Part shown: piece by piece, positions 6,646 through 14,318 of the stretch
How the letters are laid out: every line of letters begins with the position of its first letter
Numbering within the stretch: the first letter of the stretch is position 1
DNA from: Actinomycetes bacterium
Lineage (GTDB): Bacteria > Actinomycetota > Actinomycetes > Actinomycetales > JAJYRW01
Direction of reading: 5' to 3'
Assembly: GCA_021793895.1 (NCBI GenBank)
Contig: JAJYRW010000006.1
Location: 1 to 19,688 of the forward strand
DNA length: 19,688 nucleotides
Notes under the pieces: generated by a model
What the model saw: the letters and a program-made list of their open reading frames with translations, nothing else
What the model was told of the DNA's origin: nothing
The model's database searches: none
Program-made: the position numbers and the translations under genes

Positions 6646-7807
6646 AATCGTCGCTAAAGGACAGAACATTTTCATCTGGCGTGGCGGCGTCTTTCCAGCG
6701 CAGCAGCGCGCCAACCCCGCCAGGAAGGGTGAGGGAGTCATTTACGAAAGTGACCCCGGCATCTTGTCCCACTGCGGCGCGCAAAAGTGCGATGTCGGCT
6801 GAGAGCTCCTCGGCGGTATCACTAAGTTCGCGCACTTCGGATTCGGAGTCAGCTACCTCTAGCGCCCCCTGGCCGATCCACAGGGAAGCCTCCGGTTCCG
6901 GCGAGCTGGAACCATCCCCCTGCAGGAGCAGTTCTGATACCTGACCGCGCTGAAGGGCCTGCAATACATCCGCTTGGCCCGTAACGGCCGCCTCGTCTCT
7001 ACCGAGCTCTTGTTCAAAGCGGGCGATCACGCTGCCCCGCCGTTTCTGGCGGTAGTCATCCAGCGCTGATTCCAACTGCTGGTGGAAATGAGCATCTTCA
7101 CCGCTCTCATTGCGGCCACCTCCGGGAAGCTGGGTGGAGATCTTGCGCGCTGGTTCCCCCAGGCGCTCTTCAACGAGTCCGACAGCTCGCACATCGCCAC
7201 TGAGAATCAGTAGTTCGGGCCGGTCGGTAGTGACGAGTTCATCGAGATGGTTAGCGATGTAGTCTGCGTTTCGTTCCCATGAATCTTGAGCGCGATTTTG
7301 CAGCCTTCCGTGGTGAAACCCGCCACCGCGGACCTTGTGCACGACGTCGTGTTCACCGGCGATTTGGGCGTAAATCTCAAGCGGACCGAAGGGGTTTTGG
7401 GGATCGGGTGTCTTGACGTCCGCCCCCATGCGGTTAATCTCAACTAGAAAGTAATTGACTTGATCATCAGTTGCCGCGGCTGCGGCGCGCAATGCCGGGG
7501 CGCCGGCGTAAATCGCCTCATCTTTTAGCGGCGGGGTCTTCATTACGCGGTCTACTAGCACTTCACCGCGGCCGACAATCAAAAAGCGTCCCACTTGCCC
7601 CGTGGCGTGGGTGGCTTGAGAAATGCGATCTTCGAGTAGGTTCAGTACGTCTTCGGGCGTGTGCTGATTAATCAGGGAGCGTTTCAAGCCCTGCCAGCGA
7701 TTCATCACTTCGCGGTAACCCGATTCGTCACCACGTGTGGCATCTAAATAGACGGTAGCGAACGGACCAGGAATTCCGATGAGGGGTTTGATCCAGTCAA
7801 GCTGCAT
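6617..7807 (-). CDS. baeRF/Balon-like eRF1-related ribosome factor (Rv2629 family)
   Basis: A 396-residue protein of the bacterial archaeo-eukaryotic release-factor-like (baeRF) group that includes mycobacterial Rv2629. Related Balon proteins bind the ribosomal A site during hibernation. The family signature, a Gly-rich loop followed by basic and aromatic residues, is visible as KVRGGGFHHGRLQNRAQDSW (about 158-177), just where eRF1 carries its GGQ loop. Gln is absent here (RGGG), so peptide release is unlikely. The middle NADYIANHL-DELVTTDRPELLILSGD and the later pelota-like region EASLWIGQGALEV also fit. ATG is supported by AGGAGG 4 bases upstream. It starts 68 bases after clpX and is probably in its operon. 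Family call is good; the hibernation role is inferred from homologues. Confidence 0.75.
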   Translation of the reverse strand: MQLDWIKPLIGIPGPFATVYLDATRGDESGYREVMNRWQGLKRSLINQHTPEDVLNLLEDRISQATHATGQVGRFLIVGRGEVLVDRVMKTPPLKDEAIYAGAPALRAAAAATDDQVNYFLVEINRMGADVKTPDPQNPFGPLEIYAQIAGEHDVVHKVRGGGFHHGRLQNRAQDSWERNADYIANHLDELVTTDRPELLILSGDVRAVGLVEERLGEPARKISTQLPGGGRNESGEDAHFHQQLESALDDYRQKRRGSVIARFEQELGRDEAAVTGQADVLQALQRGQVSELLLQGDGSSSPEPEASLWIGQGALEVADSESEVRELSDTAEELSADIALLRAAVGQDAGVTFVNDSLTLPGGVGALLRWKDAATPDENVLSFSDDSQRLRAEPY

Positions 7808-7824
7808 TATTCCTCCTGTCTCAT
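7807..7824 (-). CDS. Possible five-codon upstream ORF overlapping the baeRF start
   Basis: ATG AGA CAG GAG GAA TAA encodes MRQEE, and its stop shares a base with the baeRF ATG (TAATG). It has its own GTAGGAG ribosome-site-like sequence just upstream, and its codons contain the AGGAGG of baeRF. It might couple or modulate baeRF initiation by reinitiation. It could easily be chance, since ribosome sites often create such short frames. Confidence 0.2.
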   Translation of the reverse strand: MRQEE

Positions 7825-7875
7825 GGCTCCTACTCCACTGTGGAACACGATTACCGGAGGTGCGAGTCGAAAATG

Positions 7876-9147
7876 CTAGGCGGTTTTCTCTTCCGCTTCG
7901 ACGCCGTCATCTTCCGCGTGCGGCACCAGGGTGGGAGCCACATTATTCAGCACAACCTCTTCGGTTACCACCACACGGGCAATATCGTCTCTGCTCGGGA
8001 CTTCGAACATGACGGGCTGCAAGACCTCTTCCATAATCGCGCGCAGCCCGCGGGCGCCGGTCCCGCGCATTAATGCCTGATCGGCTACCGCCTCGACCGC
8101 CTCGGTCGTGAACTCCAACTCCACGCCGTCCAGCTCGAACATCGCGGCATACTGCTTGACCAGCGCATTCTTCGGCTCGGTCAAAATCTCCACCAAAGCG
8201 GCACGATCCAGATGGTTAACAGCCGTGATTACGGGCAGGCGCCCAATAAATTCCGGTATTAAACCAAACTTCAAAAGATCTTCGGGTCGCACGTCGTTGA
8301 AGATCTCTTCGTTATCGGCTTCAGCCAGGCTGGCACCAAATCCAATGCCGCCGCGTCCGGCGCGGGAGGACACAATTTCTTCCAATCCCGCGAAGGCGCC
8401 GGCGACAATGAATAGCACATTGGTGGTGTCGATATTCGTAAACTCTTGGTGCGGGTGCTTACGGCCCCCCTGCGGTGGCACAGATGCGACCGTGCCCTCC
8501 AAGATTTTCAGCAGGGCCTGCTGCACGCCCTCACCCGAAACATCGCGCGTAATTGAGGGGTTTTCAGCCTTGCGGGCGACCTTATCGATCTCGTCGATAT
8601 AGATAATGCCCGTTTCCGCTTTCGCAATGTCATTATCAGCGGCCTGGATGAGTTTTAATAGGATGTTTTCAACATCTTCACCCACGTAGCCGGCCTCAGT
8701 CAGCGCGGTAGCGTCAACCAGCGCAAAGGGAACATTAAGCATCCGGGCAAGTGTCTGAGCCAGATACGTCTTGCCGCAGCCGGTGGGGCCAACCAGCAAA
8801 ATATTGGATTTTGCTATGTCGACTTCTTCATCACTGCTGGCGCGTCGCTCCTGAGCTTGGACGCGCTTGTAGTGGTTATAGACCGCAACCGCTAGCGAGC
8901 GCTTGGCCTCGTCCTGCCCGATGACGTATTCCTGCAGAAACTCGAAAATTTCCTTCGGTTTGGGCAAGTCCGTTAGGCCAGTTTCTTCGGCTTCGCGCAG
9001 TTCCTCTTCAACAATCTCATTGCAAAGTTCGATGCACTCATCACAGATGTACACCGCCGGACCCGCGATGAGCCGACGCACTTGCTTTTGGCTCTTTCCG
9101 CAAAAAGAGCATTTCAGCAGATCGGCACCATCTTGTATCCGTGCCAC
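7876..9147 (-). CDS. clpX: ClpX, ATPase subunit of the ClpXP protease
   Basis: A 423-residue AAA+ unfoldase of typical length. Domains in order: N-terminal zinc finger (CSFC...CDEC, about 13-41), Walker A GPTGCGKT, pore loop GYVGED, Walker B IIYIDEID, the [22 protein letters not shown]/sensor region, and the IGF loop (GGIGFGA) that docks on ClpP. It unfolds tagged proteins in the cytoplasm and feeds them to ClpP1P2. GTG is the likely start. It follows clpP2 with a 180-base spacer, so it may have its own promoter while still sitting in the clp cluster. All key motifs are intact. Confidence 0.97.
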   Translation of the reverse strand: MARIQDGADLLKCSFCGKSQKQVRRLIAGPAVYICDECIELCNEIVEEELREAEETGLTDLPKPKEIFEFLQEYVIGQDEAKRSLAVAVYNHYKRVQAQERRASSDEEVDIAKSNILLVGPTGCGKTYLAQTLARMLNVPFALVDATALTEAGYVGEDVENILLKLIQAADNDIAKAETGIIYIDEIDKVARKAENPSITRDVSGEGVQQALLKILEGTVASVPPQGGRKHPHQEFTNIDTTNVLFIVAGAFAGLEEIVSSRAGRGGIGFGASLAEADNEEIFNDVRPEDLLKFGLIPEFIGRLPVITAVNHLDRAALVEILTEPKNALVKQYAAMFELDGVELEFTTEAVEAVADQALMRGTGARGLRAIMEEVLQPVMFEVPSRDDIARVVVTEEVVLNNVAPTLVPHAEDDGVEAEEKTA

Positions 9148-9327
9148 TGACCTAACACCTCTCTTAAGGCAGTGAACTGGCCACTACCGTCCAGATGGAT
9201 CGGACTTAAACCCTCATTCGAGGACTGTTGCATGAACGCTACGGCACCCAAGCCTCAACGTCATCTGTACCCGCCGAGGACTTGGCAACAATTTTAGTTC
9301 GGTCTCTGCGCTTCGGCTTTTAAAGCC

Positions 9328-10023
9328 CTACCCCTCCAGCGGTGACTTCCGGCTTTCCAAGACCTGGTCGACCAGCCCATATTCCAGGGCTTCTTCGGCC
9401 GTCAGGATCTTGTCACGCTCAATGTCGGCTCGAATTTCTTCGGCGTTTCGCTTGGTGTGATGCGCCAGGGTATTTTCGAGCCATTCCCGGATACGCACGA
9501 TTTCATTGGCTTGGATCTCTATATCAGATGCCTGGCCAAAGCCGCCCTGAATTGAGGGCTGATGGATCATGACGCGCGAGTTGGGCAGCGCGAGGCGTTT
9601 ACCGGGTGTTCCGGCCGCTAGTAGCACCGCGGCAGCGGAAGCAGCCTGCCCCAGGCACACCGTCTGCACATGGGGGCGAATGTATTGCATGGTGTCGTAA
9701 ATCGCAGTCAGCGCGGTCATGGAGCCACCGGGTGAGTTGATGTAAACGGTGATGTCGCGATCCGGATCCATCGACTCCAAAACCAGCAGTTGCGCCATGA
9801 CGTCGTCAGCTGAGGCATCGTCAATCTGAACGCCTAAGAAGATAATTCGATCCTCAAAGAGTTTCGCATAGGGATCTTGGCGCTTAAAACCATAAGCAGT
9901 GCGCTCTTCGAACTGCGGCAAAATGTAGCGCGAGTTGGGTGCGCCAAATGGGTACGCTACCCCGCCCTGATTTTTCAGATATGCGGGAAGCGAGTGTGCG
10001 GGTTTATTACGTTCGGTCGTCAC
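9328..10023 (-). CDS. clpP2: ATP-dependent Clp protease proteolytic subunit ClpP2
   Basis: A 231-residue serine peptidase with the catalytic triad visible: S129 in [10 protein letters not shown]154 in MIHQP and D204 in ERDKIL. The sequence [19 protein letters not shown] and the Ala-rich nucleophile region are of the actinobacterial ClpP2 type. An N-terminal extension of about 40 residues precedes the core, slightly longer than in mycobacterial ClpP2. GTG is the start, with GGAG about 5 bases upstream. It lies 43 bases after clpP1 and will form the mixed ClpP1P2 tetradecamer with it, working with ClpX and probably ClpC. Confidence 0.95.
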   Translation of the reverse strand: MTTERNKPAHSLPAYLKNQGGVAYPFGAPNSRYILPQFEERTAYGFKRQDPYAKLFEDRIIFLGVQIDDASADDVMAQLLVLESMDPDRDITVYINSPGGSMTALTAIYDTMQYIRPHVQTVCLGQAASAAAVLLAAGTPGKRLALPNSRVMIHQPSIQGGFGQASDIEIQANEIVRIREWLENTLAHHTKRNAEEIRADIERDKILTAEEALEYGLVDQVLESRKSPLEG

Positions 10024-10066
10024 TTTAGCTCCTGTTAAAGCGGGGGCGATAAAAAACTAGATTCAC

Positions 10067-10690
10067 TTAAGCGCTCGTACCGCCGCCGCCTGCTACGGAG
10101 CGGGAGTGCGTTACTACCTGGTCAATGAAGCCGTAATCCAAAGCCTCGTCTGCGGTGAACCAGCGGTCCCGGTCGGCGTCCGTCGTGATCTGTTCGACGC
10201 TCTTTCCGGTTTGTTCAGCCGTGATTTCCGTCATGACCTTCTTCATGTGCAAAATCAGTTCCGCTGCAATACGCACATCGGTGGCACTACCACCGATACC
10301 ACCGGAGGGCTGGTGCATCATGATGCGCGCATGGGGAGTGGCATACCGCTTGCCCGGCGTGCCGGAGGACAACAAGAACTGCCCCATCGAGGCAGCCAAG
10401 CCCATCGCAACGGTCGCCACATCGGGCTGGACGTATTGCATCGTGTCGTAAATCGCCATTCCGGCAGTGACCGAGCCACCCGGTGAGTTGATGTAAAGCC
10501 AAATGTCTTTATCCGGGTCTTCGGCTGCCAAAAGCATCATCTGGGCACAGATGGCGTTGGCGTTTTCGTCTCGTACTTCGGACCCCAACCAAATGATGCG
10601 CTCCCGCAGCAAACGGTTAAAAATATGGTCATTGAGACCCAGGTTGGAATCCTTATCGCTTCGCGCAGTGGCGGGGCTTTTCTGACTCAC
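10067..10690 (-). CDS. clpP1: ATP-dependent Clp protease proteolytic subunit ClpP1
   Basis: A 207-residue serine peptidase. The triad is S101 (GLAASMGQF), H126 (MMHQPSGG) and D175 (DADRDRWF). The frame is open up to 10900, but the extra N-terminus would run through the tig terminator and has no ClpP similarity. The start chosen is GTG at 10690, giving [12 protein letters not shown] and a normal length, with GGGAG 10 bases upstream. It is the first gene of clpP1-clpP2, and probably of the clpX and baeRF transcript too. A candidate ClgR-type operator lies about 145 bases upstream. Confidence 0.94.
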   Translation of the reverse strand: MSQKSPATARSDKDSNLGLNDHIFNRLLRERIIWLGSEVRDENANAICAQMMLLAAEDPDKDIWLYINSPGGSVTAGMAIYDTMQYVQPDVATVAMGLAASMGQFLLSSGTPGKRYATPHARIMMHQPSGGIGGSATDVRIAAELILHMKKVMTEITAEQTGKSVEQITTDADRDRWFTADEALDYGFIDQVVTHSRSVAGGGGTSA

Positions 10691-10834
10691 GTGACAATCG
10701 CTCCCGGTTTCTTGAGTAAAAATCTCGTCGAACTTCACGTGGGTGCCGATGATTTTCAACAGCACTAGAAGTTCAACTGCCAAGACGACTCTAACCCGCC
10801 GGGCTGACAAACAGCACGCATATCGGCTTCGTTT

Positions 10835-10845
10835 CGCTGTTGGCG
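10835..10845. promoter_or_regulatory. ClgR-like operator upstream of clpP1
   Basis: On the minus strand CGC-CAACA-GCG followed by AA matches the core of the actinobacterial ClgR motif as I recall it (CGCYNANRGCGWW); flanking positions match less well. It lies between the tig terminator and clpP1. ClgR is the known activator of clpP1P2 in corynebacteria, streptomycetes and mycobacteria. The match was made by eye. Confidence 0.4.
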
Positions 10846-10884
10846 CAGTGACGCCTTCAATCTGGCTCCCCAGGGGACAAAGAA

Positions 10885-10919
10885 AGCGGTCACTTTCCAT
10901 GTTTCGGAAAGTGACCGCT
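10885..10919 (-). terminator. Intrinsic terminator of tig
   Basis: A perfect 14-bp stem (10885-10898 with 10906-10919) with a 7-base loop starts 47 bases past the tig stop. On the minus strand it is followed by TTCTTTG, a moderate U-run. It separates tig from the clpP1P2 promoter region. Confidence 0.85.
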
Positions 10920-10966
10920 CACCCGCGAAATCGCGCTTAAAAGCTTAAATAGCTGCCAGCTGCAGA

Positions 10967-12331
10967 CTAGTTGCCGGTTTCAGCACCATTTTCATCCGCG
11001 CCATCAGCCTGCTCAGCTGCTGCTTCTGCCTCCGCAGCCGCGGCGGCATCCTCCTCATCGGAGCCAATGAATTCAGTCAAATCGACATTCTCGCCCGACT
11101 CGTCGACAACCTTGACGTAGCGCAGCGCCCGCGAAAGCGCCTTATTGCGCGCTACCTCGCCCACGACGGCTGGGATTTGGCCCTGGGTATCAAGGGACTG
11201 AATGAACTCGTTGGGGTCGGTGCCCATGCGGCCGGCAGCATTGACCATAAATTCAATGAGTTCCTGCTGCGTAACTTCAACGGAAAGCTTTTCCGCGATG
11301 TAATCCAACAGGATCTGGCGCTCAAAGGCGTTCTGCGTCGATTCCTGCACCTCGGTGCGGTGCTCATCGTCGTCCAGGCGCCCCTCGCTTTCAAGGTGGC
11401 GATGAACCTCTTCTTCAACCATGCGCGGAGGCACGGGCACGTCGACCTTTTCGACAATGGCCTCTAAGAGGTTGTCACGAGCTTCAACTGCCTGTTCATT
11501 GCCACTTTCCCGCGCCACTTCTTCGCGCAGATCTGCCATCAATTCATCGAGCGTGTCGAACTCGGAGGCCAGTTGCGCAAAATCGTCATCGGCAGGTGGA
11601 AGGTCGCGCTCCTTAACTGATTGCGCCGTGACCGTGATCTGTGCCACTTCACCTGCCTGTGGGCCACCAGCAAGCGGGGCCTCAAAGGTCGTGGTCTCGC
11701 CATCGGAGAGACCGATGAGTGCTTCATCAAGGCCTTCGAGCATGTTGCCGGAGCCAATTTGGTAGGAAACGCCCGAAACATTGTCGATTTCTTCGCCGTT
11801 GGCTTCGCCCTTTAAGTCGATGACAACAAAATCGCCATCGGCTGCAGGACGATCTACGCCCACCAGAGACCCGAAGCGCTCCCGCAGGGTGTCCAGCCGC
11901 TTTTGGACGGCCTCATCACTAACGTCCACATCATTGACGGTGACTGTGATGTCTTCCCAGTCCGGCAGCTGAAGTTCGGGACGAACATCCACTTCGGCGG
12001 TGAATTCCAAAGTGTCTTCCGCATCCGTAGTTTCTGGAACCTTCGTTACTTCAATTTCCGGCTGACCGAGGGGCCGCAGGTCGTTTTGCTCAATTGCCTG
12101 GCGATAAAAATCGGGCATGCCGTCATTGATGGCGTGTTCTAAAACTGCCGCTCGTCCCACGCGCTGTTCCACAATGCGACCGGGCACCTTCCCTTTGCGG
12201 AAACCCGGCACCTGGATTTGCTCACCAATGTGCGCAAGAGCCTGGTCAATTACGGGGGCAAGCTCTTCGAATGTCACCTCTACGGCGAGTTTGACCCGCG
12301 TTGAGTCCAGAGTCTCGACAGCGCTCTTCAC
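10967..12331 (-). CDS. tig: Trigger factor, ribosome-associated chaperone and prolyl isomerase
   Basis: A 454-residue trigger factor. The N-terminal ribosome-binding domain carries the signature GFRKGKVP (43-50). It is followed by an FKBP-type isomerase domain (about 160-245, DGDFVVIDLKGEANGEE and IGSGNMLEGLDEAL) and the helical C-terminal chaperone arms. An acidic Ala/Glu-rich tail ends the protein, as is usual in actinobacteria. It binds nascent chains at the ribosome exit. GTG start with GGAG 8 bases upstream. It sits upstream of clpP1P2 and clpX, the classic tig-clpP-clpX order, and ends in its own strong terminator. Confidence 0.97.
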   Translation of the reverse strand: MKSAVETLDSTRVKLAVEVTFEELAPVIDQALAHIGEQIQVPGFRKGKVPGRIVEQRVGRAAVLEHAINDGMPDFYRQAIEQNDLRPLGQPEIEVTKVPETTDAEDTLEFTAEVDVRPELQLPDWEDITVTVNDVDVSDEAVQKRLDTLRERFGSLVGVDRPAADGDFVVIDLKGEANGEEIDNVSGVSYQIGSGNMLEGLDEALIGLSDGETTTFEAPLAGGPQAGEVAQITVTAQSVKERDLPPADDDFAQLASEFDTLDELMADLREEVARESGNEQAVEARDNLLEAIVEKVDVPVPPRMVEEEVHRHLESEGRLDDDEHRTEVQESTQNAFERQILLDYIAEKLSVEVTQQELIEFMVNAAGRMGTDPNEFIQSLDTQGQIPAVVGEVARNKALSRALRYVKVVDESGENVDLTEFIGSDEEDAAAAAEAEAAAEQADGADENGAETGN

Positions 12332-12384
12332 TTCAGTTTCTCCATCAGGTTGGCGGCAAAATATTCAACTGACCAAAAGCCCAT

Positions 12385-12460
12385 TGGTCGGGGCGGGGAG
12401 ATTTGAACTCCCGATCTCCTGCTCCCAAAGCAGGCGCGCTGGCCACTACGCTACGCCCCG
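12385..12460 (-). tRNA. tRNA-Pro (anticodon TGG)
   Basis: The minus strand folds as a 76-base cloverleaf. Acceptor arms are CGGGGCG and CGCCCCG with encoded ACCA at the 3' end. The anticodon arm CCTGC-TTTGGGA-GCAGG holds TGG, and the T arm has GTTCAAATC. It lies 53 bases upstream of tig on the same strand. Confidence 0.96.
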
Positions 12461-12490
12461 TTCACGAACGATGAGTCTACTGCCCAGCGC

Positions 12491-12712
12491 TCAATCACGT
12501 GCACGCGCCCGGCTGTGGCGAGTTACGCCAGCGAGTAACATTACCCACTGAAACCCACCGGAGGCAATTGCGAGGGCCCAACGCTGCACCTGAGCCAGCT
12601 CTGCCGGGCCAAGGCCTTCAGTTAGGACGGGGCGCATCTGACGAACATGGCACCCAATAAAGACGCGGAAGGCCGGGCCAAAGAGCGCAAAAGATACAAA
12701 CAAAGTGGGCAC
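12491..12712 (-). CDS. Possible small membrane protein
   Basis: From a GTG at 12712 the frame reads 73 residues. A hydrophobic segment (TLFVSFALFGPAFRVFIG) is followed by a polar middle, a second hydrophobic segment (WALAIASGGFQWVMLLAGV) and a basic tail (RHSRARARD). Two membrane segments with a positively charged end and mostly G/C third positions suggest a real gene. Against it, no good ribosome site is seen before the GTG. The longer open frame in the same phase runs antisense through tRNA-Gly and is not credible. I do not recognise a family. The rest of the 12461-12795 interval holds nothing else I can support. Confidence 0.35.
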   Translation of the reverse strand: MPTLFVSFALFGPAFRVFIGCHVRQMRPVLTEGLGPAELAQVQRWALAIASGGFQWVMLLAGVTRHSRARARD

Positions 12713-12795
12713 CGAGTTGCACTGCCCTGTGCCCCGCCTGGTAATGTTTCGCCGCGCTGATGTTTTCAGTTTTTGGCTGATAATTTTCAGCCCAC

Positions 12796-12869
12796 GCGGG
12801 TGTAGTTCAATGGTAGAACTCCAGTCTTCCAAACTGGCGGTGCGGGTTCGATTCCCGTCACCCGCTCCA
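12796..12869 (+). tRNA. tRNA-Gly (anticodon TCC)
   Basis: A 74-base cloverleaf with acceptor arms GCGGGTG and CACCCGC, D-arm TTCAATGGTAGAA, and anticodon arm CCAGT-CTTCCAA-ACTGG reading TCC. The T-loop is GGTTCGATTCC and the 3' end has encoded TCCA. It stands alone on the plus strand, opposite in direction to tRNA-Pro. Confidence 0.96.
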
Positions 12870-13054
12870 ATTCCAATGCGGCACCTCGTGCTCGAAAGCC
12901 TTGCGACTCGCGGCGACGGATTGACGCATTCGATCACTTAGGCCGACCCTGGCTTGCCCCCGGTAGCTGTTACACGCTAAGTTGCTATACCGATTCACAA
13001 AAGCATGAGCGCATCACATCAAGCGCATCAGCGTAACGAGAGAAGGGGAAGAGC

Positions 13055-13189
13055 ATGAACGCGCAAGTCTTGCACTGCGATCATCTCGCCGTCCCCGCTG
13101 CGCTTACCAAACCGGAGTTCCAACTCGCGGCCATCAGCTGTCGAATGTGTTTCAGCATGCTCTGCCCGGGCATGCGCGACAGCCACTAA
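13055..13189 (+). CDS. Cysteine-rich small ORF (44 aa), candidate leader peptide
   Basis: A 44-codon ORF starts at ATG 13055, with a strong purine-rich ribosome site (GAAGGGGAAGAG) just upstream. It ends at TAA 13189. It has four cysteines: C8 near the start (LHCDHL) and three clustered near the end (SCRMCFSMLC, C29, C32 and C37). The end resembles the MCMMCRS core of the leader peptide ahead of ssuE. It precedes the sulfonate-type ABC operon by 195 bases, with hairpins between. I read it as a cysteine-sensing leader, by analogy with mycobacterial and streptomycete Cys-rich leader peptides. A small zinc-binding protein (CxxC plus HCDH) is the main alternative. Confidence 0.55.
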   Translation: MNAQVLHCDHLAVPAALTKPEFQLAAISCRMCFSMLCPGMRDSH

Positions 13190-13210
13190 AACGCCGCGGA
13201 ACACCATTTA

Positions 13211-13240
13211 GGCCGCTGCCAAGAAGTGGCAGGTCAGGCC
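13211..13240 (+). promoter_or_regulatory. First hairpin of the ABC-operon leader RNA
   Basis: CTGCCA-AGAAG-TGGCAG (13216-13232) is a perfect 6-bp hairpin, flanked by self-complementary GGCC blocks (13211-13214 and 13237-13240) that can extend it. It begins 22 bases after the stop of the Cys-rich small ORF. There is no following U-run. Confidence 0.4.
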
Positions 13241-13283
13241 GAGGCGTTTAACCGCTTTCAGGTCTACGCATCCCCGGGAGATC

Positions 13284-13319
13284 ACCCAGCGCCGGTGCAT
13301 AGTTGCACGCGCTTTGGGT
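13284..13319 (+). promoter_or_regulatory. Strong second hairpin of the ABC-operon leader RNA
   Basis: Three paired blocks, ACCC/GGGT, AGCGC/GCGCT and GTGCA/TGCAC, form 14 bp around a TAGT loop with two small bulges. It lies between the Cys-rich small ORF and the ATPase gene. The sequence after it is AGCCCCAGAAAATTTG, so it is not a textbook intrinsic terminator. An attenuator or anti-attenuator stem is plausible. Confidence 0.45.
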
Positions 13320-13384
13320 AAGCCCCAGAAAATTTGTGCCATGGCGCCATCCACCGCGCTGTGCCCCAACCTGAAAGCAGCAAA

Positions 13385-14254
13385 ATGACCACATTAACGG
13401 CGACAGAACCCGCCGCTAAAACTGACACTGACACGGCCTTTAGCCCCTGCAGCACCGATATTTCCGCCGCCGACCAGTCCCCTGCCCAAAAACTCCGTTT
13501 CGAACACGTGGGCCGAACCTTTACCGACCGCGCCACCGCGCACACCGTATTGCGCGATGTCACCTACGAAATCGCGCCCGGAGAAATCGTTGCGCTCCTG
13601 GGGGCTTCCGGTTGTGGCAAGTCCACGCTCTTGCGCATAGCCGCGGGGCTGGATACCCCAACAACCGGGCAGGTGCATATCGGTTCGTATCCGGTTACCG
13701 GGATCAACAGCCGCGCGGCGGTAGCCTTCCAAGAGTCGCGACTCTTGCCCTGGCGCACAATTGCTTCCAACGTGGCCCTGGGTCTACCGCTGGGCACGAA
13801 TAAGAAGACGGCCACGGCGCGCGTCAATGACCTGCTAGACGTGGTGGGTTTGCGCGATTTCGCAGACCATCGTCCCCGCGAGATTTCTGGTGGCATGGCC
13901 CAGCGCGCCTCCTTGGCCCGCGCACTCGCCCGCGAACCCGGGGTCCTACTCCTCGATGAGCCATTCGGCGCTCTCGACGCGCTCACCCGCCTGCGGATGC
14001 AAGACCTTCTGGTGGATATTCATCAGCAGTCGCCCACCACCGTGCTGTTGGTAACCCACGATGTTGATGAGGCGCTGCAACTGGCCGATCGCGTCATCGT
14101 TTTGGGGCACACCGATACCGACCTGCCGGGCGCGACGATCACCCGGGAGGTGCAGGTCACAGCCCCGCGCCCCCGGAGTCGGGCCAGCGCTGAATTAGCG
14201 CAGTTACGCGGCGAACTGCTGGCAGAGTTGGGCGTCGGCCACCGCGACTGCTAA
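13385..14254 (+). CDS. ssuB: ABC transporter ATP-binding protein, sulfonate/taurine type
   Basis: A 289-residue cytoplasmic ATPase of the SsuB/TauB/NrtD family that powers import. Walker A GASGCGKST (73-81), Q-loop Q116 in FQESRLLPW, signature ISGGMAQR (167-174), Walker B VLLLDE (187-192) and the H-loop histidine (225) in VTHDVDEAL are all intact. The FQESRLLPW form is typical of sulfonate and nitrate importers. The frame is open from a TTG at 13334, but the ATG at 13385 is preferred because the extra residues have no family similarity; its ribosome site (GAAAG) is weak. About 35 polar residues precede the ATPase core. It is first in ssuB-ssuA-ssuC. The symbol is by family and context; the substrate is not proven. 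Confidence 0.85.
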   Translation: MTTLTATEPAAKTDTDTAFSPCSTDISAADQSPAQKLRFEHVGRTFTDRATAHTVLRDVTYEIAPGEIVALLGASGCGKSTLLRIAAGLDTPTTGQVHIGSYPVTGINSRAAVAFQESRLLPWRTIASNVALGLPLGTNKKTATARVNDLLDVVGLRDFADHRPREISGGMAQRASLARALAREPGVLLLDEPFGALDALTRLRMQDLLVDIHQQSPTTVLLVTHDVDEALQLADRVIVLGHTDTDLPGATITREVQVTAPRPRSRASAELAQLRGELLAELGVGHRDC

Positions 14255-14318
14255 CAACCCGCGGGCTATGTTCAAGCCCTTTCCCTACCCCTTCTTACCC
14301 AAAAACCTGGAGTTTCCC

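Noticed and set aside
10691..10900. N-terminal extension of ClpP1 up to the first in-frame start at 10900
   Set aside because: It would translate through the tig terminator hairpin, has no ClpP similarity, and the GTG at 10690 gives a normal-length protein.
12713..12937. Upstream extension of the small membrane protein frame to 148 residues
   Set aside because: It would run antisense across tRNA-Gly; the extra part contains a GAGDGNRTRTASLEDWSS-like stretch that is a common artefact of reading antisense through a tRNA gene.
13190..13384. SAM-type riboswitch before the ABC/metY operon
   Set aside because: I looked for SAM-I and SAM-IV core patterns before ssuB and in the ssuE leader and found none; the structures seen are simple hairpins after Cys-rich ORFs.
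13334..13384. Upstream TTG start for the ABC ATPase
   Set aside because: No ribosome site before it, and the 17 extra residues match nothing in the family; the ATG at 13385 is the simpler choice.
14268..14318. Upstream start for the substrate-binding protein
   Set aside because: It would put 17 residues in front of a clean lipoprotein signal peptide; ATG 14319 has its own GGAG.
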